A stretch of DNA of 64,000 bases from Adiantum capillus-veneris (Eukaryota > Streptophyta > Polypodiopsida > Polypodiales > Pteridaceae): NCBI GenBank assembly GCA_014529385.2, contig CM043971.1, positions 90,449,840 through 90,513,839 on the forward strand, in the 5' to 3' direction. The stretch's first letter is position 1. Each line of letters starts with the position of its first letter. The notes under the pieces were generated by a model. That model was not told where the DNA came from. It worked only from the letters and a program-made list of their open reading frames with translations, and made no database searches. The position numbers and the translations under genes are program-made. Shown piece after piece: positions 21,682 to 31,746 of the stretch.

Positions 21682-22040
21682 GTGAATCAGGGCACGGGTC
21701 CAATGTACCACAACATTATGGAACAAGGCTTATATTAAGAAGGGAGTTCTCTGCAAGAGGAAGACAAGGAGAAGAGTTAGGTAATGATGACCAAGAAGAA
21801 CCAGTAGGGGAACTTACTGCAAGGGCAGAAATTGTTGGGGAGGGGACAGTTAGTAGCCCAAACAGTTTTGAAGTCTCAGTGCAGTTTCTGTGCAAATTAT
21901 GTGCAGTTTGTTGCAGAATGCAGTTTCAATTTTTCAGTTTACAGACTACAGTTTTAGGTATTTCAGTTTGCAATGCAGTTGAAGCAGTTTCAGGGTTTAA
22001 AGAGGTACAAATGCTCTCTATTCTTTTGATGTGTGATTAA
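21678..22040 (+). CDS. Small ORF 2 of the 4.8-kb element
   Basis: 120 codons starting MSESGHGSNVPQHYG. The first half is charged; the second (from about residue 60) is rich in cysteine, phenylalanine and valine, from repeats of the word CAGTTT. Only the first half looks protein-like. The ORF stop TAA is shared with the start of the CCHC ORF (TAATG at 22037). Confidence 0.35.
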   Translation: MSESGHGSNVPQHYGTRLILRREFSARGRQGEELGNDDQEEPVGELTARAEIVGEGTVSSPNSFEVSVQFLCKLCAVCCRMQFQFFSLQTTVLGISVCNAVEAVSGFKEVQMLSILLMCD

Positions 22041-22912
22041 TGACAAAGAAGAAAAAGAAAAAGTGTACTATTTGTCAAAAAGATGGGCACTCTGCAAAGC
22101 AATGTCCTTATGTGTGCAAGCCATGTCAAAAGGAAGATGTATGTGTCAAATACTGTATGCATAAACTGTGCAAGAAGTTGTATCGAATTGTCATATCTTT
22201 TCGAGATGCATCAGATCATGAGGAACTATGTGATGCACAAGAAGATTTGGATGATTTTTCTAATCTTCTTGACAAGGTAGAAGACTGGCATGAAGGTCGT
22301 GAAGGAAAAAGAAGAAAGTCGTGCTCTAGTATGCGTAGGATACAGGTGTTACAAGAAGCAATTGAAGGCTTGGATGAGAAGTATGAAGATCAGTTTCAGG
22401 AGGAAGACGAAAGTGATGATGAGTGGGGAGTTACAACACCAATGTTCCCCTTGATTGGGAACAATCAGGTACAATCATGTTTAACTTCTCCAAATGCACT
22501 TGTTGCAAGTCCCAAATCAATGAAAGAAGTTCAAGCACAAAGCCAACCTGAAGAAGTTAAGAAGGTGATGTTGGAAAGGGCAGAAGAAAAGGAGCATCCA
22601 GAGAGCCAAAGAAGCCAAAAGGAGCACTTAGTATCCCAAAACCACACTCCAAATAAACTCAAGGGTTTGCACAATGTTGAAGTACCAATAGTTTTTCAGG
22701 CACCTGTTGTTTCAAAACCTGAAGTTTCAAAGCCTGAATCTGATTTTTCAGCACCTGAAGTTTTTCAACCTGATTTTGATGTTCTTGAATATGGGATCAA
22801 AGTTGTAGATACTCAGATTATTGAAGAGAAGAAGTTGATTCAGGAAGGAGAGTTTGTTCAATGCAAGGGAGATATAGTCCAAAAGATGATGAAGGAAGAA
22901 GGAGGAAGCTAG
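22040..22912 (+). CDS. CCHC zinc-knuckle, acidic protein of the 4.8-kb element
   Basis: 290 codons. A lysine run (TKKKKKK) is followed by the CX2CX4HX4C knuckle CTICQKDGHSAKQC at residues 9-22, then more cysteines (CKPCQKEDVCVKYC). Such knuckles bind RNA in Gag proteins. The middle is acidic (EEDESDDEWG). The end has repeated PEV/KPE phrases (VSKPEVSKPES). A TAG ends it, yet the same frame reopens at 22952 and runs to 23887, so this was probably one longer protein. Domain order, with the knuckle at the N-terminus, is opposite to a normal Gag. Confidence 0.6.
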   Translation: MTKKKKKKCTICQKDGHSAKQCPYVCKPCQKEDVCVKYCMHKLCKKLYRIVISFRDASDHEELCDAQEDLDDFSNLLDKVEDWHEGREGKRRKSCSSMRRIQVLQEAIEGLDEKYEDQFQEEDESDDEWGVTTPMFPLIGNNQVQSCLTSPNALVASPKSMKEVQAQSQPEEVKKVMLERAEEKEHPESQRSQKEHLVSQNHTPNKLKGLHNVEVPIVFQAPVVSKPEVSKPESDFSAPEVFQPDFDVLEYGIKVVDTQIIEEKKLIQEGEFVQCKGDIVQKMMKEEGGS

Positions 22913-22951
22913 GATCAACTCATGAGCCAAAGGAGCCAAGTGGATTGCTAG

Positions 22952-23887
22952 CTATCCCTAAACCTCACATCGAAGAGACTCACCTCTTTGCAGGAAGAGA
23001 AGGAAAGTTTCCCAAAAGAAGAATTACTGATTGAGAGGAAGGGAATACAATTGGGAGTGAGTGAGAGAAGCCACCAATATCCCATACAAACCCATATACC
23101 AACATCTGACATCAATCTTGAAGAGGTTGAAATTCAGGGAGACATCAGATTTCAGTGTAATGCAGTGAAATATCCGAAGATACATAAAGACATAATGTGT
23201 GCTACTGATGAAGCTGATGTGTTGAATCAGTTTTTGATGAATCTTGATGAGGAGTATTTGACAGGTGACAGTCTGGAAGGTGTTTGTGTTGATGGAGAAG
23301 AGTTTTTTAGTGTTTTGAAGACTGAAAGCCAATTTCCAAGAGAGGATATGAATTATTCAGGTTGTGAAGACAAGGATCTTCGATTTCAGGTCCCTGAATT
23401 ACAAGTTTTGATACCGAAGGTTCTCGATTTGCAGAGTTTCAGAATTCAGGTCCCTGATACGCAGATTACTGATTTGCAAAGAAGTTATGTACCTGAACTT
23501 GCTGAATTTCAAAGTCTTTTTCTTTCTCAAGTGAAGATGATCAATAATCTCCCATTAGAGCTAGAGAATGAGAGACATTCAAGTATGGTTGCGGCAAATG
23601 AAGCGCTTTCCAAAATCAATCAACTTCAAGAAGAGAAGACATCATTGATGGCGGAGATTTCTCAGGTTCAAAATGAAGCCCACTTGCATATTTCTTACTG
23701 TTGTGAAGCTCATGATGCTCTTCAGAAAGCTGTTTTGGATAAGGATAATCAAATTGAGGATTTGAAGCTTCAACTTACTCAAATCAAGAATGTGGAGTTT
23801 TCTTCAAATCTTGATGTTACAGAAGGTTTCTTGAATGATGATGTTGTTATCAATGATCTTTATTATGTTGGTGCTTTTACAAATTAA
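22952..23887 (+). pseudogene. Continuation ORF of the 4.8-kb element, coiled-coil region
   Basis: Same frame as 22040-22912 after two stops (22910, about 22949). No ATG is near the start; the first candidate codon is TTG at 22988. It is acidic, with repeats like LQSFRIQVPDTQITDLQ and a heptad-rich part (ALSKINQLQEEKTSLMAEIS) that predicts a coiled coil. After the stop at 23885 the frame is open again until a TGA near 24040. No enzyme motif. Confidence 0.5.
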
Positions 23888-24011
23888 GTCATGGATATTG
23901 GAAGTCCGTCTTTTTCCAGTGAATTCCAGTTTAGTGATGATATTCTTGATGATTTATACCAAGTTTCTGATGTCAATGGTTTTGTTGATGCTGAGGAGAT
24001 GGTTTTGACTG

Positions 24012-25387
24012 ATGATTATGCAAGTATTTTGCAAAGTTCCTGATGATGGTGAAGTGGGTTTTCCTGAAGATGGTTCTACATTTCTATGTAATGTTGTTGA
24101 TGAAGGAGATGATGTTGATATTCTTATATCTCATTGGTTTTATATCTTCATGCTTGATAAAATAAGGGAAGTTTTTCAAGGAGCAGAAGTCAAAAGTTTT
24201 CAGTTTCAGGGAGATATCACTGATTGGACAGTTTTGCATCTACTACAAAGTGGATTTCTTTCTATTTTCAAGGATAAATGTGAGCAAGCCATCTTGGTGG
24301 TGTTTTCTATGTGTAAAGAAGAGTTCACTTTGTTATTTTTAACCCTTGAATCAAATCAGTTTGATGAAGAAGCAGATCAATTTTGGTTTTTCTTGAATCA
24401 AGATTTTCAGGGAAATCAATTGATTTGGCATGTGGAGTCTAAATCAGGTCTTCAAGTGTTGCATCTATATGCAGAGATATTGGATGTGTTCAAGAGACAG
24501 TGTCTAATGGTTGCAAAGTTTACATCCTACCTTGAATCTTTCTTCATTCTTCTTGAAGGGAAACCTGACCCTGAACCTGAACCTGAACCTGACCTTGAAC
24601 CTAAACCTAAACCTACTACTACTGAATTTGGATATGTATTTGAAAATGAAAATGGGCCTACAGACCTCAAATCACTTGAAGAAGAGGAGATTTTTCTACT
24701 TTGTAGAAGGTATCTCAATTCAACAGTTGTGGAGAAAATGAAGACTGAAGTGATGGAGTACATGAAGGGAGTTTGGAAGAAAATGAAAGTCATGATGTAT
24801 GATGTGGTGAGTAAACCATATCAAATGTTTGCAGAGGAGGAGATGAAGGAGGAAAACTTGTTTATGGAGAAGCAGAATACTGAACTGAAGCAGCAGTATA
24901 CTGACCTAAAAGAGCAGTTTGAGGACCTGAAGATGCAGCTGCAGCAACAAGAAGGCCAACAATTTGAGAAGGTGTTTGTTAAAAAAAAAAAAAATCTGAA
25001 GTGTTTGCAGGAACTGATGTGCTAGCAGGAGTTCAGGAGCATATGACTGAAGCAGCAGGGACAAGTGCAGTTGCAGGACAAGCTAAAGATGATGCAGAGG
25101 AGGACATAGAAGCTGTAGGAGGAATTCACAACTTAGATGATCCAGTGCAAATGATTGTGGATGAGAAACTCTGTCAGGAGACTGAAAGTACTAAGGAGGC
25201 AATTACAGTTCAGGTGGATGCAGAGGTTGAAGAATTTGACAAGGAAACTCCAACTACAGCAGCAGTTTCACAACAAACTGAATTCAAGGATCAGCTGGTG
25301 GATGAATTTTTTGATCAAGGGATATTGTGGGTTCTCACAATGTTTGAGAAACATTGCCCACCAGGTGTGCCAGGTTTTAGTGCCTGA
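24012..25387 (+). pseudogene. C-terminal acidic region of the 4.8-kb element protein
   Basis: Two overlapping frames (24012-25025 and 25001-25387) joined across an A13 run near 24980, a likely slippage site. The first has a Pro-Glu dipeptide tract (PEPEPEPDLEPKPKP, 24565-24619) and a glutamine-rich coiled coil (LKQQYTDLKEQFEDLKMQLQ). The second is acidic (DDAEEDIEAVGG) and ends seven codons inside the 3' LTR. I do not recognise a family. Confidence 0.5.
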
Positions 25388-25769
25388 TTTATCAGGGCTT
25401 TCAGGGCAGTCAGGCTATTACTTTTTGAACTGTAACTAAAACCTTTATCTTTGAACCTTAGGGATAAGTGACCATGGGTATTTTATATTTTGGGGAAGTT
25501 AGTTGTGTGTCTCGTGAATTCTCAGGACGAGAAGCAGTTATGTCTATGCATGTTGATGCAGTTGGCTCTCTCCTGCATTAGTTCTGTGTTTTCTGTTGTA
25601 TTACTGAATAATGATGATGAATGGCACACTATTTTCCCTCTATCTATGATGTTATGTACCTGTTTCCTTTACAGTATGGTGTTTGAAGTATGCAGTTTCC
25701 TGCTTCCTGTTTGATATGAATTGTATGTTTACTGCATTGGTTATTTGTTATGGCAATGTGTGCCTAACA
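25375..25769 (+). repeat. 3' LTR of the 4.8-kb element
   Basis: 395 bp, gap-free match to 20958-21352. Its first two bases are TT instead of TG. No purine tract precedes it (the flank is CCACCAGGTGTGCCAGG). The CTAACA end is followed by the GGTCT duplication at 25770-25774. Confidence 0.9.
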
Positions 25770-25774
25770 GGTCT

Positions 25775-26662
25775 TCCCAAGATGATCTCATAATTGTTCT
25801 TTTTGTCGAAATCGACTATCGCAAATGTATGCTCATACTCGATCCCGCACGAAGTGACAATCACTTTTTCTAAGAGTCCCAGAGGCTTCTCCATGAACCC
25901 GTCTGCCAATTGAAATTTCATTCTGGTAGCTCTCAAAGCTGGTTTTCCCCATTTTTTCCAGATTTCCTTGGTGGTGATAGCAACTCCCGCTCCACTGTCA
26001 AGAATAGATTTGGAAACTACTCCTTGAAATTCTACTGGTAGCGTGGTGTTTCCATCTTCTTCCTCGCAATACTCTCCATCCTTGTTTAATGGTATTGGCC
26101 TAGTGTTTAGTTGAGGCCTTTCTAACTCTCTAATCCCTTCCTGTAGCCTCAAGGTGGGGTCTCTCACTCCAAATTTTTCTAGGCATTTACCTACTGTGGT
26201 CCACATGTTTGGTCTTAACCTGAGGAGTTCTGCTAATGTGATTGTGCATGCCACCGGTGTGGACAATAACTCAATCAATCCTTGCGAATCAATCACTTTG
26301 TTAGAAGAAAGTCTTTGAGATGGGATTGCTCTCACTTTCGACATGGCTTCATACTCTCCTAGGTAAGAGGGTAAAGTTCTCAGCGAGTCTGGTTGGCTGT
26401 GCCCCGAACTGATTGATCCTTGGTTTCCCCCTTGTGAATGTTTCTCAAAGTTCATTTGTGACCTTGCCTCAAATTCTTCAATAGGAGGTAAAGTTACATT
26501 CTTTTCTTTTCTCGTGCTATTCATGTGGTTACTCATCCTATTAGCCTCGTTGGCCTCATGGATTTGCTTCCATAGATCATCTAGACCGTTACCGTCCTTA
26601 CCCATTTTTGTCAATGTTTTAGGCTGGAACCCATCACTTGCCTCATCTATTGTATTTGGCAC
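25775..26662 (-). pseudogene. Gypsy-2 protease, N-terminal part, with upstream Gag end
   Basis: Minus strand. The frame (MPNTIDEASDGFQPKT...) runs through a low-complexity region into VVSKSILDSGAGVAITTKEI, the aspartic-protease active site with D-S-G-A. It continues with a flap-like region to YEIILGRP, where the inserted element interrupts it. The last residues of the ORF below 25770 are element-encoded. The active-site triplet is intact, so the break is the insertion and not point decay. Confidence 0.85.
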
Positions 26663-26697
26663 TATGATAGGCTCTCCTCTAAACTCATAGGCATTCC

Positions 26698-27954
26698 CTA
26701 GGCATTAGTGAGTCTTTCCTTTGTTTCTACTTGCTCCTCTAAAGTTGGTTGGATAGGGGTTGCAGCTGGTGCCTCATGACAATTTGCAGATTTACCCAGT
26801 GGGTCTTCCATCAATGATTGAGTTGTTTCAATCATCCTTTTACACATTTCCAGCCTCTGTTTTTCTATTTCCGCATATGGATAAGTTATCCACCTTTTCT
26901 CCTGGGTTTGGTTCTTTTTGAGTCTGTCTTCATAAACCTTTAGAAGTGCATCCAACTGCTCATTTACCTTGTCTGCTAGTACAAATCCTCCTCATCCTGC
27001 ACTTTTGGGCTCTGCTATTTCCTTGGGTGCTATGGTTGTCGTGGTGTGTGAGCTTAAGCTAGCTAGATCCTCTAACCGCTCTAATCTATCCTTTGTATGT
27101 TTCAACTCCTTGGATAGAGCTGTTTGCTCTCGTTCTTTCCTGGCCTTCATACGCGCTTTTCTAGCTTTCCAAGTGTTTCTCTGATTTTTTTTTTCTAAAC
27201 TTTGGGCATCGGTTTTTGGCTCTTCAACTATGGGTTCGTTCTTCATTCTATGAGCTTGGGCTCGTGTTACCGCCTGAATAGGTATGATTGTTTCATTTTC
27301 TAACCCTCCACTGGAAGGTACTGTTTCTAGCATGTTCAAGGTGGTTTTTGCTCCTTTGCTCGGGGTTTTAGGGCAATCAGGAATCAAATGAGTAACTCCA
27401 CACTCGGTGCAATATGCGTTGACTCTAATGATTTCATCATGAGGACAGTCTCTTAGCCAATGGTCTCCACCACACTTGTAGCAGAGTCCCTTGGGTTGTT
27501 GAGGTGCTCCTTGAGCTCCTCTTTGTTGGTATGCATGTCTCTGTCTGCTCATGCTTCCATTTGCTATGAACAACAATGTTCGTTCATCCAAGCTATATCT
27601 TCCTTCTCCTGCTGCCTGTGCAGCTGTTGGTGGTCCTGTACTTCCTATCATGCTGCATGGTTCTGGAGTCGAGGGTTCTTCTGGTGGATAATAGACAGGG
27701 TTTGTCGCATATCCATTGGGATCTTCATAATATGCATGCATAGGCACCAAAGACTTATCCTCTGATTCGATTACGGTTGGTGTGTATCTTATACTGACTG
27801 GTCGTAATCCTGGTAGGGGTGGTTGTTGCCCCAACACTGGTTGTGGTCTTTCTACGCCTACAGGTCCTGGTAGGTTGCCTGCTTGATACCTAGGCATTGG
27901 TGGAGCTTGAGAAGAAGCTACTTGAGCTTGGGGAGCGTAAGGTCTCTCTCTCAC
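26698..27954 (-). pseudogene. Gypsy-2 gag C-terminal half with zinc knuckles
   Basis: Two frames on the minus strand, 27954-26992 and 26955-26698, form the nucleocapsid end. The first holds GLCYKCGGDHWLRDC (C-x2-C-x3-H-x4-C, one residue short of the usual spacing) and then AYCTECGVTHLIPDC, a second similar cluster. Before them lies a proline-rich part (PPLPGLRP). A lysine/arginine-rich coiled region (KARMKARKEREQTALSKELK) follows. It would bind element RNA. A stop and shift near 26990 separate the frames. Confidence 0.7.
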
Positions 27955-28112
27955 ATATCCCTTGTTATAATAACATTCCTCAGTCCCATGGTTTGTCCAT
28001 TTTTGTTCAATAGCACACCACTTGGACTGTTTAGCCTAGGGTTTGGCATACAAGTTAATCTTTTTTAGCACTTCATCTACAAGCTGCTCTTGGTTTACAG
28101 ATACTTCTCCTT

Positions 28113-29032
28113 TCATGCTGTCTTAGAAGACTTGCTTCCACTTTGTTGTGAGGATGAATCGTCGTCAAGATCCTTGAACTCACCCTCTTTGTAGACTGCA
28201 CAATTGTCCACAAGGTAAAGAGCCTCCTTAGTTAACTCATTCAACATCGTGCTCCTCTTCATACGTAAGTCCTTCTGGAGATCTGCATTCCTTAGTCCTT
28301 GGATAAATATAAGCATAATTCTGGACTGAGTTGGCAGTTCTTCCACAGTACAGAACTTAACATATCTTTTAGTCATAGGGCTGCATTTCGCACAGATTCC
28401 CCGTCTTTCTATTTGAATTTATGGATTTGTGAGACGGTATTATGAGCTATCTCCCTTTGTGAGAATTCCTCAATAAATTTGTCAAACACTTCCTCCATAG
28501 ACTCAAAGTCTCTACGCTCTACATAGTCAAACCAAGTAGCAACGTCATCCTCTAGGGTTAGTCCAAACCCTGCAAATTGGGTAGGGAAGTCTAACACCTC
28601 TTCGGCTCTAATTACACGCACAAAGGTTGCTACATGATCTCTTTGGTCTTTGCTTCCTGTGTATTTATTGTTTACCCATTTTTGCACTTGCGAAGGTCTA
28701 ATTCTTCGATGGTCTACAAACCTCATCATTGGATCTCCACGTCCTAATCGATATACCTCCTCAAGTCTTTGGTAGTAGGCTGGTTCCTCTCCCAGTGGTG
28801 CTCCTAAGCCATAATTTCTAACAGTTCTTGCCAGAGATGGTTCATCTCTTCGAACTCGTTCTAAGGGTGGCCCTCCAGGCTCTGTTGTCCCTTGAGTCTT
28901 TGGCTTACTCTCTCCTTGATACCTTGAATGGAGTGGTGGTTCTTGCAAATCCCTTAGCCCACGTGCGGATTGATAACCATCTCGGTTTTGGTCTTGTTCC
29001 ATTGTTGCACTCTGTCGAAGCCATGCCTGCAA
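28113..29032 (-). pseudogene. Gypsy-2 gag capsid region
   Basis: The frame 29032-28409 holds a capsid-like region: HVATFVRVIRAEEV, ATWFDYVERRDFESMEEVFD, KFIEEFSQREIAHNTVSQIH. It continues after a stop in 28376-28113 with EELPTQSRIMLIFIQGLRNA, matching the usual 'F..GL' part of gypsy Gag. The break near 28400 is a one-base shift or stop. Particles would assemble from this domain in the cytoplasm. Confidence 0.7.
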
Positions 29033-29080
29033 TGATGGATGGTTTGCTGGTTGGTTTTGGTTGTTGAATGCCTGCGGCGG

Positions 29081-29796
29081 TCATGTGGAATGTGAGGTAG
29101 CGTCATAATCTTCTGAAAAAGGATTCGTTGACTTGCTTGGGGTGTAGGTGGCTCTTGGCACTTCCTCAGGGGCATATGCTGATGCTCCTGGACCTGTTGC
29201 CCTTTCTACCTCCTCTGGGAGAATACGTTGGTATTCTCGCCCATATCTATCAACAAAAACTATACCCTTCCCCATAGCAGTTTCATAAGAGAATAAGTAA
29301 AGAACCTTGTCTTTGCTTAATTCGTTTACGTATGGTTCTTTGCTGCGAAAGTAAGCAACTATACCATCGCTCTCATGCTTGTAGATTCCCATGTTCTCAT
29401 TATAAGTTGGAACCCTGGTTGTTTTCTTATCATACATAAAAATAGCTCCGGGCCGATCAATGTTTGGTGGCGGTTCTTGAGCCTCTGAAACCATTTTCCC
29501 TTTCGCCACATTATCTCCATATATGTTGTAATCTTCAGGGTTACTGACTATTAGATAGTGGTTCCCCTTTTCGTCTCGAAATCTATCTCCATCATCATAG
29601 ACTCGGATTATCTCCAATCTGTGAGCTGGCCTCTCTTGCGTCCTCGATAGTCAGAATAGACTAGGGCTCCCCTCGAGTTTTTTCCCTCTAAGAAGATCAC
29701 AGTGAGCTTGGAATCATTCAAAGGATTTAGGGAGGTGCTTACTCCTGGCATTGGTCCATCATAGGTGAAACCTCCTGACTGTTGACTACCCATCAT
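29081..29796 (-). pseudogene. Gypsy-2 gag N-terminal extension
   Basis: Two overlapping frames, 29796-29608 (MMGSQQSGGFTYDGPMPG) and 29617-29081, lie upstream of the capsid. The longer holds KVLYLFSYETAMGKGIVFVD and a proline/serine-rich end. I do not know a domain for it. Its position makes it the start of Gag, which would be unusually long at the N-terminus (over 200 residues before capsid). Confidence 0.5.
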
Positions 29797-31728
29797 GAAG
29801 AAATATTTGTCTGACGAAGTGTCAGTATCACTATCTTCCTCAATAGTCGGTGCTAGCGGATCTAGCCTTGCCTAAGTTACACTCTCCTCGGTGGACACTA
29901 AGCTACCTTGGTCACCTGCCACCTTCTGGTCTCTAACAATGTATCTTTCTCATCTTAAATTCATCAAACTTATCAATGCAATTTATCACAAATCCAACCA
30001 CTCACCTAGGAAAGGATCAGTCTCTGCCCAACTTCTTGCTTTGCTGCTGAATATACCTGTACACAAGCGTTTATTGCGACAATCGAATCAAAGCATTTAT
30101 CTGCTAGAGGTTATTTTATACAATGCTGATCTTCTGGATTAGGTCTGCTATTCTGGAACTGCACTTCCCTCGGATGTTGGTCAATTTACGCGAAAAAGTC
30201 TGAATTCAGTCTTTGTTCCGTCAAATGGACAAACAAGGTCCAAATTCACTTATGAACAAAGTTCTGGAATCCTTAAGCCAAATGGAATCTTACTATCTAA
30301 GCTCAGTCAAATTTTCTCTTCAGTAGGCCCCAATAGACATCCTACGCGTAGGATGTCTCCTGCTTTGTTTTGCCTCGATTTTTGCACTATGGATTCCCCT
30401 TGATGTGCTGAGTCCACATATGTTTTTACTTTTTGATTTGGACACCTATAAGCTGGTCAATGAGTTAGATATCTGTTCCGACAGCCTGTTGCTGATCTTG
30501 ATCAGTCTAACCAACTCCAATTTGGACCAAAATTGACCTGGAGGCTTGCCTTAGGCTATACAACTCCTTGCTATGATCACAGTCAGTATCTGGCTTCAAT
30601 TTCTTGCTTTAGACATCCTACGCATAGGATGTATTTTTCATCAGAATGGCTTTAAACTCAAAAGACAGGCTCCCCTTGAGTTTCTGATCACTTTGGTATA
30701 CTCAAAATTTGGTTTGGAGTCCAAAATCACACAGAAGACATCCTACGCGTAGGATGTCTTTTTAGCCTGTTTGACCCCAGACTTGACCCACAGCTTCCCC
30801 TTGATGTCAGCAACCCAGTGGTATGCTTAGATTTTGGTTTGGATTTCAAAAGTCCCTAATTTTAGCTGTTCTTGCCTTTTTCAATCAAAAGTGCTAAAGT
30901 CTACTTTGAACCCAATTTTCTCACCCAAATGAGATGAAACCCCTCTCAGTCACTCAATATATCATGCAAGACATGATCATGTAGACATCTCATGGTTTTG
31001 GTCTTAAAATAATGTTTTGGCACAATTTGGGTAGGATGTCTAGCAATTTTAGTCTATCTGGCCTTATCCTATCAAGATATGGTCAAATTTCCACTTTCCA
31101 GTTGAAATTAGGGTAAACCCCACCTTCTGAACACACTGGTAAACTCAAAATCCCAAAATTCCCACCAGATTAGCCTGTAGACATCCTACGCGTAGGATGT
31201 CTCCTGGCTTGAAATTAATTTTTTTAATTTTTTTTTTCTTACAGAAATGCTCCTGATGCTCTGCATCTCTATCAGAAAAACTCACAGTAACTTTTGGACT
31301 TCACTTAGGCTTTCAAACACACTTTTGCGTCTTTTTGCGTCTTTTACAAACTTGTAAGAATTTACCAAGCAAGTATACATGCATGAAGTGCTCTAGATCC
31401 TGAATCATGATGTCCTACTTATCATGTGAAATGGTGATAATGGTGTTTTGGTTGCTTTCTGGCCTCCCTGGACTCTCAATCTCTCCTCTCACTGCTTCTA
31501 CCACTCCAACTCCTACTCAAGAACTCGACTACTACCTAAAGCTATCTTAGTCTACCTAATTCTACCTAAGTCGAAGGATCTAGACCAGACACACGCTTCC
31601 TAGACTCCCTCTAAGACCTAGAGAGTTCTCCACTCTCTGATCCTATCTAAATGTAAAACGAAACTCTTGACAAGCCAAAAATCCCTATCCTCAAGGATTA
31701 GTCTCGGTCACCTACCTAAGGTTTTCGC
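29797..31728 (-). other. Gypsy-2 leader (untranslated) with palindrome repeats
   Basis: About 1.9 kb between primer site and gag, without a convincing ORF on either strand. Its central part (30330-31210) consists of diverged repeats, each starting with a 24-bp palindrome and containing a phrase like TCCCCTTGA. Long leaders occur in Athila and Tat elements. Confidence 0.6.
30335..31203. repeat. Four copies of a 24-bp palindrome
   Basis: AGACATCC-TACGCGTA-GGATGTCT is perfectly self-complementary and occurs intact at 30335-30358, 30736-30759 and 31180-31203. A near-perfect copy lies at 30611-30634 (CGCATA centre, GTAT end). Half-sites GTAGGATGTCT occur near 31022 and, in the LTR, near 32099. 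Spacing is 276, 125 and 444 bp. Each could form a 12-bp-stem cruciform or hairpin in RNA. Confidence 0.85.
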
Positions 31729-31746
31729 CCATGACAACGGCGCCAA
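31729..31746 (-). promoter_or_regulatory. Gypsy-2 primer-binding site
   Basis: Minus strand TTGGCGCCGTTGTCATGG follows the LTR end CA directly. It matches the TGGCGCCGTTG form of primer sites typical of Athila/Tat-type plant gypsy elements. Confidence 0.8.

Larger units (their letters stand above)
20958..25769 (+). mobile_element. Non-autonomous LTR retrotransposon with CCHC protein and no polymerase
   Basis: The element begins TGTTAG and ends CTAACA, has 395-bp LTRs in direct orientation and a perfect 5-bp target duplication (GGTCT). The LTRs differ at about 11-12 positions with no indel, so the insertion is younger than its host Gypsy-2. The interior (about 4.0 kb) encodes a CCHC zinc-knuckle protein and long acidic, coiled-coil-like sequence, but no protease, RT, RNase H or integrase motif in any frame. 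It fits the class called TR-GAG or LARD. No polypurine tract is obvious before the 3' LTR. I orient it plus from the reading frames. Confidence 0.9.

Noticed and set aside
29891-30142. 83-codon ORF in the Gypsy-2 leader
   Set aside because: Wrong strand for the element, no motif, and composition is like the leader.
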